Of a stretch of DNA of 64,000 nt, positions 53,744 to 63,097 are shown piece after piece (the first letter of the stretch is position 1; every line of letters begins with the position of its first letter). The notes under the pieces were generated by a model. That model ran no database searches. It was not told the DNA's origin and saw only the letters and a list, made by a program, of their open reading frames with translations. Source of the stretch: an uncultured Eubacteriales bacterium. GTDB taxonomy: Bacteria; Bacillota; Clostridia; Christensenellales; Aristaeellaceae. The position numbers and the translations under genes are program-made. The DNA lies in assembly GCA_900318145.1 (NCBI GenBank), contig ONJM01000013.1:1-64000 (forward strand), given 5' to 3'.

Positions 53744-53829
53744 CCCCCGGCTTTTATAGCATGATCCTGCCGGTTTGTAAACCGTCTTCTTTGCCCTGCG
53801 TACAGCCGGTGCTCTTCAGATTCCGCGGA

Positions 53830-54453
53830 TCATACAATTTCTTTTTCCATCCGGACACAGCTGAAGGTTCCCCCGTTCACTTCACCGCCGCGGATTTCAT
53901 ATCCCATCTGTTCATAGAATGCTGTCTTGTTGTCCCTGCTGTTGAGCACCGAATGCCGGTATCCCATCTCCGCGGCCCATTTTTCACATTCAAGGACCGT
54001 CATCGTGCCGATTCCCAGGCGGCGGTATTCCGGCAGCACAACGACTCTCCCGATCATCATTTCGGTCCCGTTCAGCGGATACATCCTCGCCGTAGCGACC
54101 GGAAAGTCCTGATCCGTTACGACAATGTACCGGGTTTCCGGCGTGTCGTGTTCATCAAACTCCTCCCGGAGTGTAATATGGTGCTTCCTGGCCATCGCCT
54201 GGATCCGGACATAATAGGCGCCTGCCTGCTGCCAGGTTTCCGTCGCCCGGAGGATTTTCATATCCGGAAGCGGTTCAATCTTCGCGATATCGCTTTCAAA
54301 GATCTGGTACATCCCTATGCGGATGCTTTCCTCTTCCCTTGCGTATTCATGCAGGCCGTACTCCGGAGGAAATGTTTCAGCAACGCCCGTGAACACTTTC
54401 CCCCGGAAGTCTTCAATACGGATAATCCGGTTTTCAAACTGAAACAGGTTCAT
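53830..54453 (-). CDS. GNAT family N-acetyltransferase
   Basis: A 207 aa acetyltransferase. Residues ~1-60 form a small beta-rich leader domain (NLFQFENRIIRIEDFRGKVF) seen in some clostridial GNATs; the catalytic domain (~85-205) has the acetyl-CoA site IGRVVVLPEYRRLGIGTMTV and the C-terminal AFYEQMGYEIRG. Substrate unknown. AAGGAG at good spacing sets ATG 54453. An extended -10 (TGTTATAAT, ~54494) is just upstream. Confidence 0.9.
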   Translation of the reverse strand: MNLFQFENRIIRIEDFRGKVFTGVAETFPPEYGLHEYAREEESIRIGMYQIFESDIAKIEPLPDMKILRATETWQQAGAYYVRIQAMARKHHITLREEFDEHDTPETRYIVVTDQDFPVATARMYPLNGTEMMIGRVVVLPEYRRLGIGTMTVLECEKWAAEMGYRHSVLNSRDNKTAFYEQMGYEIRGGEVNGGTFSCVRMEKEIV

Positions 54454-54663
54454 GGCAGTCTCCTTATTCAGATCGTCTGTCTTTTTCTCCGGCATTATAA
54501 CACGGAACGTCCCGGAAAAACACAGTTTTCGCCTGTGCCGCGGAACCGGCCGCCGCTCCTTTCCGGCGGAATCGGCGACCGCCGGAGCCGTTCCGTCCCG
54601 GGTTTCCGGAGCCTGTCAGATTTCAGCGGCGGCTGTGCAGGAAATCCGGCAGCTGTGAAGAAT

Positions 54664-54695
54664 AAAAAAATGTTGTGCCTGATTGAACAGGCACA
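54664..54695 (-). terminator. Minus-strand terminator upstream of the GNAT gene
   Basis: TGTGCCTG/CAGGCACA perfect stem followed on the minus strand by ACATTTTTTT. It would end a transcript coming from the buk side, yet no minus-strand gene lies there. It could end a short RNA or be an attenuator in a long GNAT leader. The rest of the 342 bp GNAT-buk gap shows nothing else I can name. Confidence 0.6.
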
Positions 54696-54795
54696 GGTCG
54701 GGCGCCATCCGGACGGGTCGGTGCCGGCTGAATCATACAGAAAAAGGAGCAGGCTGAAGGATTCCGGAAGGAACCGCCTGACGCCGCGGACAGAT

Positions 54796-55908
54796 ATGGA
54801 AAAAATCTACAGGCTGCTGATTATTAATCCCGGTTCAACCTCCACCAAGATCAGTCTTTTTGACAACGAAAAGGAACGGTTTGAAAGAAGCCAGTTCCAT
54901 GACGCGCCTGTTTTGCTGCAGTTTCCCCACGTCAACGGCCAGGTTCCTTTCCGGTACCAGGTGATTCTGGATATGCTGAAGCAGGAAGGCGTGGATCCGT
55001 CGGAAATCGACGTGTTCGTCGGCCGCGGCGGCAGCGCGTGCACGCAGCCCAGCGGCGTGACGGTAATTGATCAGAAGCTGTATGACGACACCGAAGCGGC
55101 TGTCGGCGGCAGTGAGCACGCCGCAAAACTCGGCGTCATGCTGGCCTGGAAATTTTCCCAGGCTTACCATCGTCCCGCCTATACGCTGAATCCCACCAAT
55201 ATTGATGAATACTGTGATTACGCGCGTCTTACGGGCATCCGCGGCCTCTACCGCACCCCGCATTCCCATGTGCTGAATCCCAAGGCGGTGGCGGAAGCCC
55301 ATGCCAAAGCCCTGGGCAGGCCTGTTGAGGACTGCAATTTCATCGTGGCGCATATTGACGGCGGCGTTACCGTCAGCGCGCACTGCCATGGCCGCATGAT
55401 CGACGGCACCATGGGCGCTGACGGAGACGGCCCGTTCGCCCCCACGAGAATCGGCAGCGTACCTGTACTGGCGCTGCTGGACTATCTCGAATCCCATTCC
55501 GCAGACGATGTACGGCGGATGTGTTCAAGATCCGGCGGTTTTGTCAGCCTTTTCGGCACTTCCAATTCCGATACCGTTCACGCTCTGGTGGATCAGGGGG
55601 ATAAAAAGGCGGTGCTCGTCTGGAATACCATGATTTATCAGATCTGCAAGTGCATCGGCGAAATGAGCGCCGTGCTCTGCGGCAAAGTGGACGCCATTCT
55701 CCTTACCGGCGGTCTGATGCGGTTTGACGACATCACCGCCGGGATCCGGGAACGCTGCGGCTGGATCGCTCCGATCCATGTCTATCCCGGCGAAATGGAG
55801 CAGGAAGCAATGGCTTTCCCGGTACTGAAGGTGCTGCGGGGCCAGGCTTCGGCAATGACCTACAGCGGGAAAAACGTCTGGCAGGGATTTGAGGGCATAT
55901 CATTCTGA
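54796..55908 (+). CDS. buk: Butyrate kinase (acetate/propionate kinase family)
   Basis: Converts butyryl phosphate and ADP to butyrate and ATP (or works on a branched acid). The 370 aa ASKHA kinase has LLIINPGSTSTKISLFDNE, VFVGRGGSACTQPSGVTVID, AHIDGGVTVSAHCHGRMIDG and LLTGGLMRFDDI. The phosphotransbutyrylase gene ptb, its usual neighbour, is missing. I start at ATG 54796 by homology, but it has no ribosome site at normal distance, which is odd. The long open frame before it is not coding in my view. Confidence 0.92.
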   Translation: MEKIYRLLIINPGSTSTKISLFDNEKERFERSQFHDAPVLLQFPHVNGQVPFRYQVILDMLKQEGVDPSEIDVFVGRGGSACTQPSGVTVIDQKLYDDTEAAVGGSEHAAKLGVMLAWKFSQAYHRPAYTLNPTNIDEYCDYARLTGIRGLYRTPHSHVLNPKAVAEAHAKALGRPVEDCNFIVAHIDGGVTVSAHCHGRMIDGTMGADGDGPFAPTRIGSVPVLALLDYLESHSADDVRRMCSRSGGFVSLFGTSNSDTVHALVDQGDKKAVLVWNTMIYQICKCIGEMSAVLCGKVDAILLTGGLMRFDDITAGIRERCGWIAPIHVYPGEMEQEAMAFPVLKVLRGQASAMTYSGKNVWQGFEGISF

Positions 55909-55915
55909 CGAGGCG

Positions 55916-55957
55916 GCCGGTATCGTTTCCCGGGTTCCGATACCGGCACGGCGGTTT
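55916..55957. terminator. Hairpin between convergent buk and glgB
   Basis: Perfect GCCGGTATCG/CGATACCGGC stem (55916-55925 with 55938-55947) and a 12-base loop, then GCGGTTTTAC. It is 8 bp after the buk stop and likely its terminator, though the T run is short. Confidence 0.65.
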
Positions 55958-57897
55958 TACTTTTTCTGTATTTTGAAGAAAACAGCGGCCAGCGGCGGAA
56001 GAATGATTTCGCAGGAGAAGGGATGCTCCTCCTGCGGTATTTCTTCCGCCCGGAGGATACTGCCGTTATAGAGATTGCTGCCGCCGAACTCCGCCCTGTC
56101 GGAATTGAGGATTTCCGTCAGTTCGCAGTCAAAAGGCAGGCCGATCCTGTAATTCAGATAGGGCTGGGGCGTGAAGTTCACCGCGCAGGCGACGGCGCTG
56201 TCTTCGCCGTCGGACCGCATCACCGCAGCCACGCTGCGCTGGTTGTCGTTCACGTTCAGCCACTTGAATCCGTCCCAGCTGTCATCGATTCTGTGCATAG
56301 CAGGTTCGCTTCTGTACAGATTATTCAGTTCTTTCACAAATTTCTGCAGCTCCGGATGCCTTTCATAGCCGAGCAGGAACCAGTCAAGCTGTTCGTAATC
56401 CCTCCATTCCACGAACTGGCCGAACTCCCCGCCCATAAACAGCAGCTTTTTGCCGGGATGCGCCATATAATACCCGTACAGCGCGCGCAGGCCGGCAAAC
56501 TTCTGCCACAGGTCGCCGGGCTGCTTGTCGATCATGGACCCCTTGCAGTGAACCACTTCGTCGTGGGAAAACGGCAGCACATAGTTTTCGCTGAACGCGT
56601 ACATCATTGAAAAAGTAATTTTGTCGTGGTGGTACTGCCGGTAAATCGGATCGAGATCAATGTAGGAAAGGATATCGTTCATCCAGCCCATATTCCATTT
56701 GAAGCTGAAGCCCAGTCCGCCTTCGCTCACGGGATGGGTAACCTTGGGGAAGGCTGTGGATTCCTCCGCTACGGTAATCGCGCCGGGGCACTCCCGGTTG
56801 ATGGTTTCATTGAATTTCTGCAGGAAGCGCATCGCGTCCAGGTTTTCATGCCCGCCGTGCTGATTGGGCACCCACTGGCCGGGTTCCTTGCCGAAATCCA
56901 GGTACAGCATGCAGCTGACCGCGTCGCAGCGCAGGCCGTCCGCGTGGTATTCCCTGAGCCAGAACAGCGCGTTGGACAGCAGGAAGCTGACCGCTTCACC
57001 CCGCGCGTAATCGAAAAGCAGCGTTCCCCATTGCGGCATTTCCGCGCGGCGGGAGTCGGCGTGCTCATAGCACGGAGTTCCGTCGAACAGGCGCAGCCCC
57101 GCTTCGTCCTTTGGAAAGTGAGCGGGCACCCAGTCGAGAATCACGGCGATACCCGCCTGGTGCAGCCTGTCCACCAGGTACCGGAACTGATCCGGCGTGC
57201 CGTAGCGTGAGGTCGGAGCGTAATAGCCGATTACCTGATAACCCCAGGAGCCGTCAAAAGGATGCTCCATCACCGGCATAAATTCCACATGCGTATACCC
57301 CATATCCTGCAGATACGGGACAAGCAGGTCCGCGATCTCGGCATAATTCAGGACGCGTCCGTTTTCCCCCCTGCGCCATGTTCCCAGGTGCATTTCATAG
57401 ATGTTCATGGGCTGGCGGCAGGGCGTTTTCTCTTTCCGCAGTTCCATCCACCGGCTGTCGTTCCACGGGTATTCTGACAGGTTTCGCAGTTTGCTGCCGT
57501 TGCTGGGCCGCATTTCCATTTCAAAACCGTATGGATCGGCGCGCATATGCCATTCCCCGTTGGCGCACAGTATATCGTACTTATAAGTACGGAGCAGTTC
57601 CGCGGCTTCGGGGCTGCTGAACTGCTCCGGGTCGCGTTCCGGCCGGAATAAAGCGTCCGGCAGTCTCAGCTCCCATATGCCGTCGTACTGCTTGATCATC
57701 GGATAGGCTTCCCTGTCCCAGCCGCAGAACCCGCCCACGAGGGAAACGCGCTGTGCGTTGGGCGCCCAGACGGAGAAATGCCATTTCAGTTCTCCGTTTT
57801 CTTCCACAGGATGCGCGCCTAAAAAGTCATACGCGTCCGCGCAGTTTCCCATGTGAAAATTTTCACGCCGCTGACCGTCCGGTGGATTGTACCACAT
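55957..57897 (-). CDS. glgB: 1,4-alpha-glucan branching enzyme
   Basis: Makes alpha-1,6 branches in glycogen. The 646 aa GH13 enzyme has a CBM48-like N-terminal domain (HFSVWAPNAQRVSLVGGFCG), the barrel with GSWGYQVIGYYAPTSRYGTP, nucleophile Asp in GLRCDAVSCMLY (~324), acid/base Glu in VAEESTAFP (~375), Asp in FSHDEVVH (~445) and an all-beta C-terminal domain. ATG 57897 follows AGGAGGG at 9 bp; the family start WYNPPDGQRR supports it. No other glg gene is near, so it is a lone copy here. Confidence 0.95.
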   Translation of the reverse strand: MWYNPPDGQRRENFHMGNCADAYDFLGAHPVEENGELKWHFSVWAPNAQRVSLVGGFCGWDREAYPMIKQYDGIWELRLPDALFRPERDPEQFSSPEAAELLRTYKYDILCANGEWHMRADPYGFEMEMRPSNGSKLRNLSEYPWNDSRWMELRKEKTPCRQPMNIYEMHLGTWRRGENGRVLNYAEIADLLVPYLQDMGYTHVEFMPVMEHPFDGSWGYQVIGYYAPTSRYGTPDQFRYLVDRLHQAGIAVILDWVPAHFPKDEAGLRLFDGTPCYEHADSRRAEMPQWGTLLFDYARGEAVSFLLSNALFWLREYHADGLRCDAVSCMLYLDFGKEPGQWVPNQHGGHENLDAMRFLQKFNETINRECPGAITVAEESTAFPKVTHPVSEGGLGFSFKWNMGWMNDILSYIDLDPIYRQYHHDKITFSMMYAFSENYVLPFSHDEVVHCKGSMIDKQPGDLWQKFAGLRALYGYYMAHPGKKLLFMGGEFGQFVEWRDYEQLDWFLLGYERHPELQKFVKELNNLYRSEPAMHRIDDSWDGFKWLNVNDNQRSVAAVMRSDGEDSAVACAVNFTPQPYLNYRIGLPFDCELTEILNSDRAEFGGSNLYNGSILRAEEIPQEEHPFSCEIILPPLAAVFFKIQKK

Positions 57898-58059
57898 ATA
57901 ACCAATCCCTCCTGTCCATTTTGTTAAGCGGCCGCGTCCGTACCGCACCGGGCTCCGCTTCACCCGCAGCCGTTGAATTCAGTTTTTCAGGCATCTGTTC
58001 CCCTGCATCTTACCACAATGACCGGAAAAAGAAAAGAAATACATTGGAGCCGGAGTACG

Positions 58060-58086
58060 AAAAAACTCCGCCTGAAACAGCGGAGT
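58060..58086 (-). terminator. Terminator downstream of the GPH transporter gene
   Basis: ACTCCGC/GCGGAGT perfect stem with an eight-base loop and TTTTTTC on the minus strand, ~160 bp past the stop at 58245. The gap 57898-58244 otherwise holds only a 9-codon frame with a ribosome site (58125-58151), too small to call. Confidence 0.85.
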
Positions 58087-58244
58087 CCTCTGTCATTGCC
58101 CCGGATTTTTGCATTGTGTCCGGATCAGTCAATCTTCTTGACAATCGTCATTGCCGTTTCCTCTCCCATGTTTTATGGTCAACTGTTTATTCGTTCCGGA
58201 TCGCGCTGATGGAAGATTATTTTCCGTTTTTTTCTGTCACTGTT

Positions 58245-59663
58245 TTATTTTCTGTTCTGGATTGTCTTCATAACCTTTTTCTCGTCGTAAGCCATGAGGA
58301 TTACCGCGCCCAGCACGCAGAAGCACACCGCGGCAATTGCGACAATCCGCAGACCGGGTTCTGAAGCTGTCAGGTCATTGCTGGTTGTTGTCTGTTCGGT
58401 ACCCAGCACTGCCAGCGACGTAAACACAAGCATCGCGATGGACTGGCCGAACTTCATTGCGAATGTTCTGGCCGCGAAAAACATTCCTTCGCGGTTTTCT
58501 CCGGTCAGTTTCGCGTCTTCCTCCGCCACGTCGGCGACAATCGCCTGCGGAATAATCCCCAGCAGCGCCATCGGGAACGCGGAGATCAGGACGATCAGCA
58601 CGCCGGGAATCATGGATCCGGCGCCCAGGAACGGAACGACGCCGATCAGCGCCGTAATGAGATACGCCGCCGACAGTCCCAGGAATCCGATAATAACCAG
58701 CTTCTTTTTCCCGTGCTTCGCTACCAGCCTGCTTACAAACGGATAGAAGCATGCGCTCAGCACCGTCATCGCGCCCATAAACAGCATCGTGTTTGACTCG
58801 TCCAGTTTCATGGAAACTTTGACAAAGAACGGAAGTCCTGTCTGGAACAGCGTCAGTCCGACCCAGTACATGATATCGGACAGGGAAAATTTCCGGAATT
58901 CCTTGTTCCGGAATGTTTTGGCCAGGCTTTTAAAGGCGTTGCTGTCGCTTGGTTTCGCGTCCACAAATTCCTTCTCGTTCAGTTTGAATACCGGAACCAG
59001 CATGCAGATCAGCGCGAACACCGCCAGTACAATGAACCAGATCCGGTAGCTCCACGCGTATCCGACCATTCCCTGCAGCGGTCCGGCCAGTGCGAACGGA
59101 ACGTAGGCCAGCAGTGTCCCGAAGAAGAAAGTCAGGGAGATGGCAGTGGAAATGTACATCCGGTCTTCCTGTGTCTTCCCGAATTCAGAAATCAGCGCGT
59201 TGTACGGCGTACAGTACATCGTCATGAACAGATAGAACAGGATCAGCGTCACCAGTACCCAGACGATGTTCAGCGGGTTGGTGTCCCCGCTTTTGACGCC
59301 GCCGAACGGTGTACAGAACACCAGCACCGTTACGATCGCGAACGGAATGGCAGCCCGTTTCATAAAAGGAATCCGCCGTCCTTTCGGATTCCGGCTCCGG
59401 TCCGATAATGACGCGATCCACGGGTCGGTTACCGCGTCGAAAATCCGGCATATGAATGTAATCAGCCCAAGGATTGTCAGTACGCCCAGAATCACCAGTC
59501 CGGTAGGCACATAGAACAGCGCCCCTGAATCCTTTACAGCGTCAGCTGTCGGAAGATAGAATGTCACCAGCCATGTTCCGATGATTCCGCTCAGAATAGA
59601 CCACCCTAGCTGTCCGACCGCAAAAATACGCATTTCTTTTTTTGTCAGGCGTCTGGTATTCAT
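58245..59663 (-). CDS. Glycoside-pentoside-hexuronide (GPH) family sugar transporter
   Basis: A 472 aa MFS-type cation symporter with 12 membrane helices. GPH markers: GQLGWSILSGIIG at the start, RIFDAVTDPWIASLSDRSRN between helices 2 and 3, then YCTPYNALISEFGKT. It would import a glycoside or oligosaccharide together with H+ or Na+. No glycosidase is adjacent. A promoter sits at 59709-59737. Confidence 0.92.
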   Translation of the reverse strand: MNTRRLTKKEMRIFAVGQLGWSILSGIIGTWLVTFYLPTADAVKDSGALFYVPTGLVILGVLTILGLITFICRIFDAVTDPWIASLSDRSRNPKGRRIPFMKRAAIPFAIVTVLVFCTPFGGVKSGDTNPLNIVWVLVTLILFYLFMTMYCTPYNALISEFGKTQEDRMYISTAISLTFFFGTLLAYVPFALAGPLQGMVGYAWSYRIWFIVLAVFALICMLVPVFKLNEKEFVDAKPSDSNAFKSLAKTFRNKEFRKFSLSDIMYWVGLTLFQTGLPFFVKVSMKLDESNTMLFMGAMTVLSACFYPFVSRLVAKHGKKKLVIIGFLGLSAAYLITALIGVVPFLGAGSMIPGVLIVLISAFPMALLGIIPQAIVADVAEEDAKLTGENREGMFFAARTFAMKFGQSIAMLVFTSLAVLGTEQTTTSNDLTASEPGLRIVAIAAVCFCVLGAVILMAYDEKKVMKTIQNRK

Positions 59664-59708
59664 TTGTTCCCCCTGCTTTCTATGGATTTGTATGGCACCC
59701 GTACAGCA

Positions 59709-59737
59709 AGTATATCAGCAGAACAAAAAAAATACAA
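59709..59737 (-). promoter_or_regulatory. Promoter of the GPH transporter gene
   Basis: Minus strand TTGTAT (59732-59737), 17 bp, TATACT (59709-59714), about 46 bp upstream of the start codon. Confidence 0.7.
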
Positions 59738-59855
59738 GCACCCGCGGATTCCGAATCCGATCCCGCTTTCCTGTTCGTTTTCACGCTGTCCAAAAGCCGG
59801 CAGCGTCAGCAGTGGCCGGCCCCTGTTCCTGTTCAGAGCATACAGTCCGAAAGAA

Positions 59856-61007
59856 TCACTCTTCCATAAAGTCCGTGTCCATGGCCACCTGCAGCTGATA
59901 GTCCGGGAATTCCTTCTGCACCCGCTCTGTGACTTCCCGGTATACAGCCTTCCGGTCCTTCGCGTCAAAACTGACCACAACGTCAAAACGCATGGCCTTC
60001 TGATCTTCCAGCAAATAGAAGCCGTGCATCTGCCGGACATGTTCATGCGCCAGTACGATCTCCTGCACTTTCCGCTGCGCCTGAACAACACGTTCGTCTT
60101 TCGTGTTTACGGAGTATACTCCGATCGCCGTCAGGATGACATGATGCTCCGCGAGCACCTTCATCGTGATCTCCCGGATCAGCTGATCCAGCATCCCCGC
60201 TGAATAAGTGTCCGGCACTTCGATATGAATGGAGCCGTTCCAGGTGTCCGGTCCGTAATTGTTCAGCACCAGGTCATAGGCGCCCTGTACGTCCGGGAAG
60301 CTCATGACGGTTTCATGGATCCCCCTGGCAAGTTCCGTATCATTCCGTTCTCCGAGGATCCGGGAAATTGTATCCCGGAGCATTTCGATACCGGATTTGA
60401 TGATTACCAGGGAGATGACCGCGCCGAGCCAGGCTTCCAGTGACACATGGAAGATCAGGAAGATTCCCGCCGCGGCCAGTGTGGAGGCTGAAATGACTGA
60501 ATCCAGCGTGGCGTCTTCCCCGGAGTTGATCAGGGAATCAGATTTGACCTTTATACCGACGCTTTTCACATAGCGCCCCAGCAGGATCTTGACCGCCACG
60601 GCCACAGCCACGATGATCAGCGAAACAGCGTTGTAATCCGGCGTTTCAGGATGGATAATCTGCTTAACGGATTCCGTAAAGGAAGTGACGCCGGCATACA
60701 GCACGATCACGGAAATGATCATCGCGCTCAGGTATTCGATCCGTCCGTAGCCGAAAGGATGCTTTTTGTCCGGTTCGCGTCCGGCCAGCTTTGTGCCGGC
60801 AATCGTAATCAGCGAACTGCCCGCGTCGGAAATATTGTTTACCGCGTCAAGAACGATCGCGATGGAATTTGTCATCAGGCCGATTACCGCTTTGAAAGCA
60901 GCAAGAAATACATTGGCAACGATTCCGATCACGCTGGTTTTGACGATCGTTTTTTCGCGTGAATTCTCCGCTTCCTGTACCCGGTTCAGTTTCAGTGTTT
61001 CACTCAT
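59856..61007 (-). CDS. Cation diffusion facilitator family transporter
   Basis: A 383 aa metal/proton antiporter that exports divalent cations (Zn, Mn, Fe or similar). Six helices with metal motifs LDAVNNISDAGSS in helix 2 and NSGEDATLDSV in helix 5, then a cytoplasmic ferredoxin-like domain (~220-295). An extra ~80-residue C-terminal part (VVVSFDAKDRKAVYREVTER) follows, seen in longer CDF proteins. The Asp-rich sites leave the metal open. ATG 61007 with GGAGGGG upstream is chosen over 61094. Confidence 0.92.
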   Translation of the reverse strand: MSETLKLNRVQEAENSREKTIVKTSVIGIVANVFLAAFKAVIGLMTNSIAIVLDAVNNISDAGSSLITIAGTKLAGREPDKKHPFGYGRIEYLSAMIISVIVLYAGVTSFTESVKQIIHPETPDYNAVSLIIVAVAVAVKILLGRYVKSVGIKVKSDSLINSGEDATLDSVISASTLAAAGIFLIFHVSLEAWLGAVISLVIIKSGIEMLRDTISRILGERNDTELARGIHETVMSFPDVQGAYDLVLNNYGPDTWNGSIHIEVPDTYSAGMLDQLIREITMKVLAEHHVILTAIGVYSVNTKDERVVQAQRKVQEIVLAHEHVRQMHGFYLLEDQKAMRFDVVVSFDAKDRKAVYREVTERVQKEFPDYQLQVAMDTDFMEE

Positions 61008-61050
61008 TGCGGCCCCTCCGTATCTCCCGCTTTTTCCGGGAGATTCTGTG

Positions 61051-62235
61051 TCATGCGCCCTGGACATATTCGATGAATGCCTGCGCTTCTTCAAAGGTTT
61101 CCAGCCGCGCGGTATACATATACCGTCCCATCTGCGGCCAGTTCATCGGAGGCATTTCTTCCTGCATCATCATCCGGTCCCCGTACCGGGCCATGATTTC
61201 GTCATGCGTCCGGCCGTAAATATGGCCGTCCTTGCGGCTGGCATATACACAGTAGAAATGCTCCCTGGATTCCGGTACCTTCCGTGCGTCAAAGGCGACC
61301 ATATCCGCGTAGATCTGATAGACGTCCGTGGAATGCGCGAAATCCATCATGTCCGGCGTATAGCCCCCTGCCGGGCGCATGTTCACTTCCAAGGCCGCGA
61401 AATCCCCGATCTTTCCAAGGCCTTTGCGGGCTTTCGTCAGCCGGAAGAACTCCAGGTGTACAAAACGGCGGTCCACGCCGAAGGCCTTTACCGTTTTCCG
61501 GCCCAGTTCCCGCAGCTTTTCAGGAACTTCCGGGCAGGTATAGTACATCAGGTCCAGATCCTTGTTGACGATATCCATCACCGGAGGCCATACCGTCATG
61601 CTTTCAAACAGCGGCTCGCACCGGGAATCCAGGATCGCGTCGTAGGAGCAGATCTCTCCCTGGATAAACTCTTCCATCACATACGGTACATCCGGAGGGT
61701 TGTCATAAAACGCTTCCAGGTCCGCGTCGTTTTCCAGTTTCCAGGTATGCGTCGCCCCGACGCCAACGTCCGGCTTCACGATCACGGGGTATCCGACCTT
61801 CCGGATAAATGCTTTTCCGGCTTCCCGGTCTGAAACAATATGCTGCCTGGCGGTTGGAATCCCGGCTTCCAGATACAGTTTCTTCATCAGGCTCTTTTCC
61901 TTGATGAAGCTGATCCGGTCGGAACGGATCCCGGTCGTGATATTGAAATCCGTCCGCAGGCGGGCATCCTGCTCAAGCCAGTATTCGTTCATGGATTCGA
62001 CCCAGTCGATCTTTCCGTACCTGAAAGCAAAAAAAGCAACCGCCCGGTATACCTGATCATAATCTTCCAGGCTGTCAACACGGTAGTATTCCGTCAGGGC
62101 CGCTTTCAGCGGCGCTTCGAGGCTGTCATACGGAGCGTCCCCGATCCCCAGGACGTTGATCCCGTTCCGGTGCAGCCGGTCGCAAAACTGCCAGTAGGTA
62201 TGCGGAAAATGCGGAGAAATAAAAACATAGTTCAT
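61051..62235 (-). CDS. ATP-grasp ligase-like protein
   Basis: A 394 aa ATP-grasp enzyme with carbamoyl-phosphate-synthase-like layout: N-terminal Rossmann-like part (NYVFISPHFPHTYWQFCDRL), ATP-grasp core with KKLYLEAGIPTARQ, VGYPVIVKPDVGVGATHTW, VMEEFIQGEICSYDAI and the metal site ALEVNMRPAGGYTPDMMD. Such enzymes join a carboxylate to an amine or thiol via an acyl phosphate; substrates unknown. It follows the esterase gene by 5 bp, so the two form an operon. Confidence 0.9.
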   Translation of the reverse strand: MNYVFISPHFPHTYWQFCDRLHRNGINVLGIGDAPYDSLEAPLKAALTEYYRVDSLEDYDQVYRAVAFFAFRYGKIDWVESMNEYWLEQDARLRTDFNITTGIRSDRISFIKEKSLMKKLYLEAGIPTARQHIVSDREAGKAFIRKVGYPVIVKPDVGVGATHTWKLENDADLEAFYDNPPDVPYVMEEFIQGEICSYDAILDSRCEPLFESMTVWPPVMDIVNKDLDLMYYTCPEVPEKLRELGRKTVKAFGVDRRFVHLEFFRLTKARKGLGKIGDFAALEVNMRPAGGYTPDMMDFAHSTDVYQIYADMVAFDARKVPESREHFYCVYASRKDGHIYGRTHDEIMARYGDRMMMQEEMPPMNWPQMGRYMYTARLETFEEAQAFIEYVQGA

Positions 62236-62240
62236 TGATT

Positions 62241-62987
62241 TCAGATCCTTTGCTCATTGATCATATACGGCAGAAAATACCGCATCTGCTTAAACCACCA
62301 GGGCCAGTCATGATTTACGTCAAAGCCCCAGAAATCACACCAGGCTTCAATGCCCTTCTCCCGGAAAATCCGCTCCAGGTTCCGCAGCGTGCGCACGCCG
62401 TCCTCCTCCCAGGCTCCCTGACCGCAGCACAGGATGATCTTCCGTTCGTTGTACATCCTGATCCATGGATGATCCGCCGGCATGTTGGGAAGAAAGCGTT
62501 CCGGTGAATTGTCATACAGCGTCGGGTTCATCCAGCCGTCAAAGAAATAATCCGCGTCATAAACCCCGGACAGGGCAATGACGCCTCTGAAAAGATCCGG
62601 GCGGCGCAGGAAAGTAATCACCGCGTGATCCGCGCCCATGGAGAAACCGGTTACGGCAGGCGTCCGCGGATTGCGGAATCTGATCAGCGGGATCACTTCG
62701 TCCGTAATATAGCGGAAATACTGTTCCTGGCGGGCAGCGCGGATTTCATTGTCCCGGTCTTTGGGAGACCAGCTTTCCCTGTCCACTGTATCCACGACAA
62801 ACAGCTGGATTTTGTTTTCCCCGATAAAATCCGCCAGGTGATGGATCATTCCGAAATCCTCATAGTTATGGCACATGGAATCCTGTGTCGGAAACGAAAG
62901 AAACGGAATTCCCCCCTGGCCGTAGATCATGATGTGCATTTCCCGGTCCAGGTGCCGGCTGTAATGCGTAATCTCTTCCCTGTTCAT
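62241..62987 (-). CDS. Alpha/beta-hydrolase esterase (esterase D-like)
   Basis: A 248 aa alpha/beta hydrolase. Nucleophile elbow GFSMGADHAV (Ser ~117), family start YSRHLDREMHIMIYGQGGIP, likely acid and His in the C-terminal FDVNHDWPWWFKQM. No signal peptide. The same esterase/ATP-grasp pairing occurs in other gut Clostridia as I recall; a linked pathway is likely but the compound is unknown. A perfect CCGGCGGA/TCCGCCGG hairpin lies in its leader (63007-63027). Confidence 0.9.
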   Translation of the reverse strand: MNREEITHYSRHLDREMHIMIYGQGGIPFLSFPTQDSMCHNYEDFGMIHHLADFIGENKIQLFVVDTVDRESWSPKDRDNEIRAARQEQYFRYITDEVIPLIRFRNPRTPAVTGFSMGADHAVITFLRRPDLFRGVIALSGVYDADYFFDGWMNPTLYDNSPERFLPNMPADHPWIRMYNERKIILCCGQGAWEEDGVRTLRNLERIFREKGIEAWCDFWGFDVNHDWPWWFKQMRYFLPYMINEQRI

Positions 62988-63044
62988 GGCAAATCCTTTC
63001 AGTCTTCCGGCGGATCTGTTCCGCCGGCGGTAAAGACACTGGAT

Positions 63045-63073
63045 ATTATGTCACAGGCAACGCGCCCGGTCAA
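63045..63073 (-). promoter_or_regulatory. Promoter of the esterase/ATP-grasp operon
   Basis: Minus strand TTGACC (63068-63073), 17 bp, CATAAT (63045-63050), ~58 bp upstream of the esterase start. Confidence 0.72.
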
Positions 63074-63097
63074 TCAGGTCCCGTGATCTTCAGGCTC

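Noticed and set aside
53719-54795. Long in-frame extension upstream of buk
   Set aside because: It runs antisense through the GNAT gene and has no homology; butyrate kinases begin at the LLIINPGST region.
58125-58151. 9-codon frame (MTIVKKID) with a good ribosome site after the GPH transporter
   Set aside because: Too short to separate from chance and not placed like a leader peptide.
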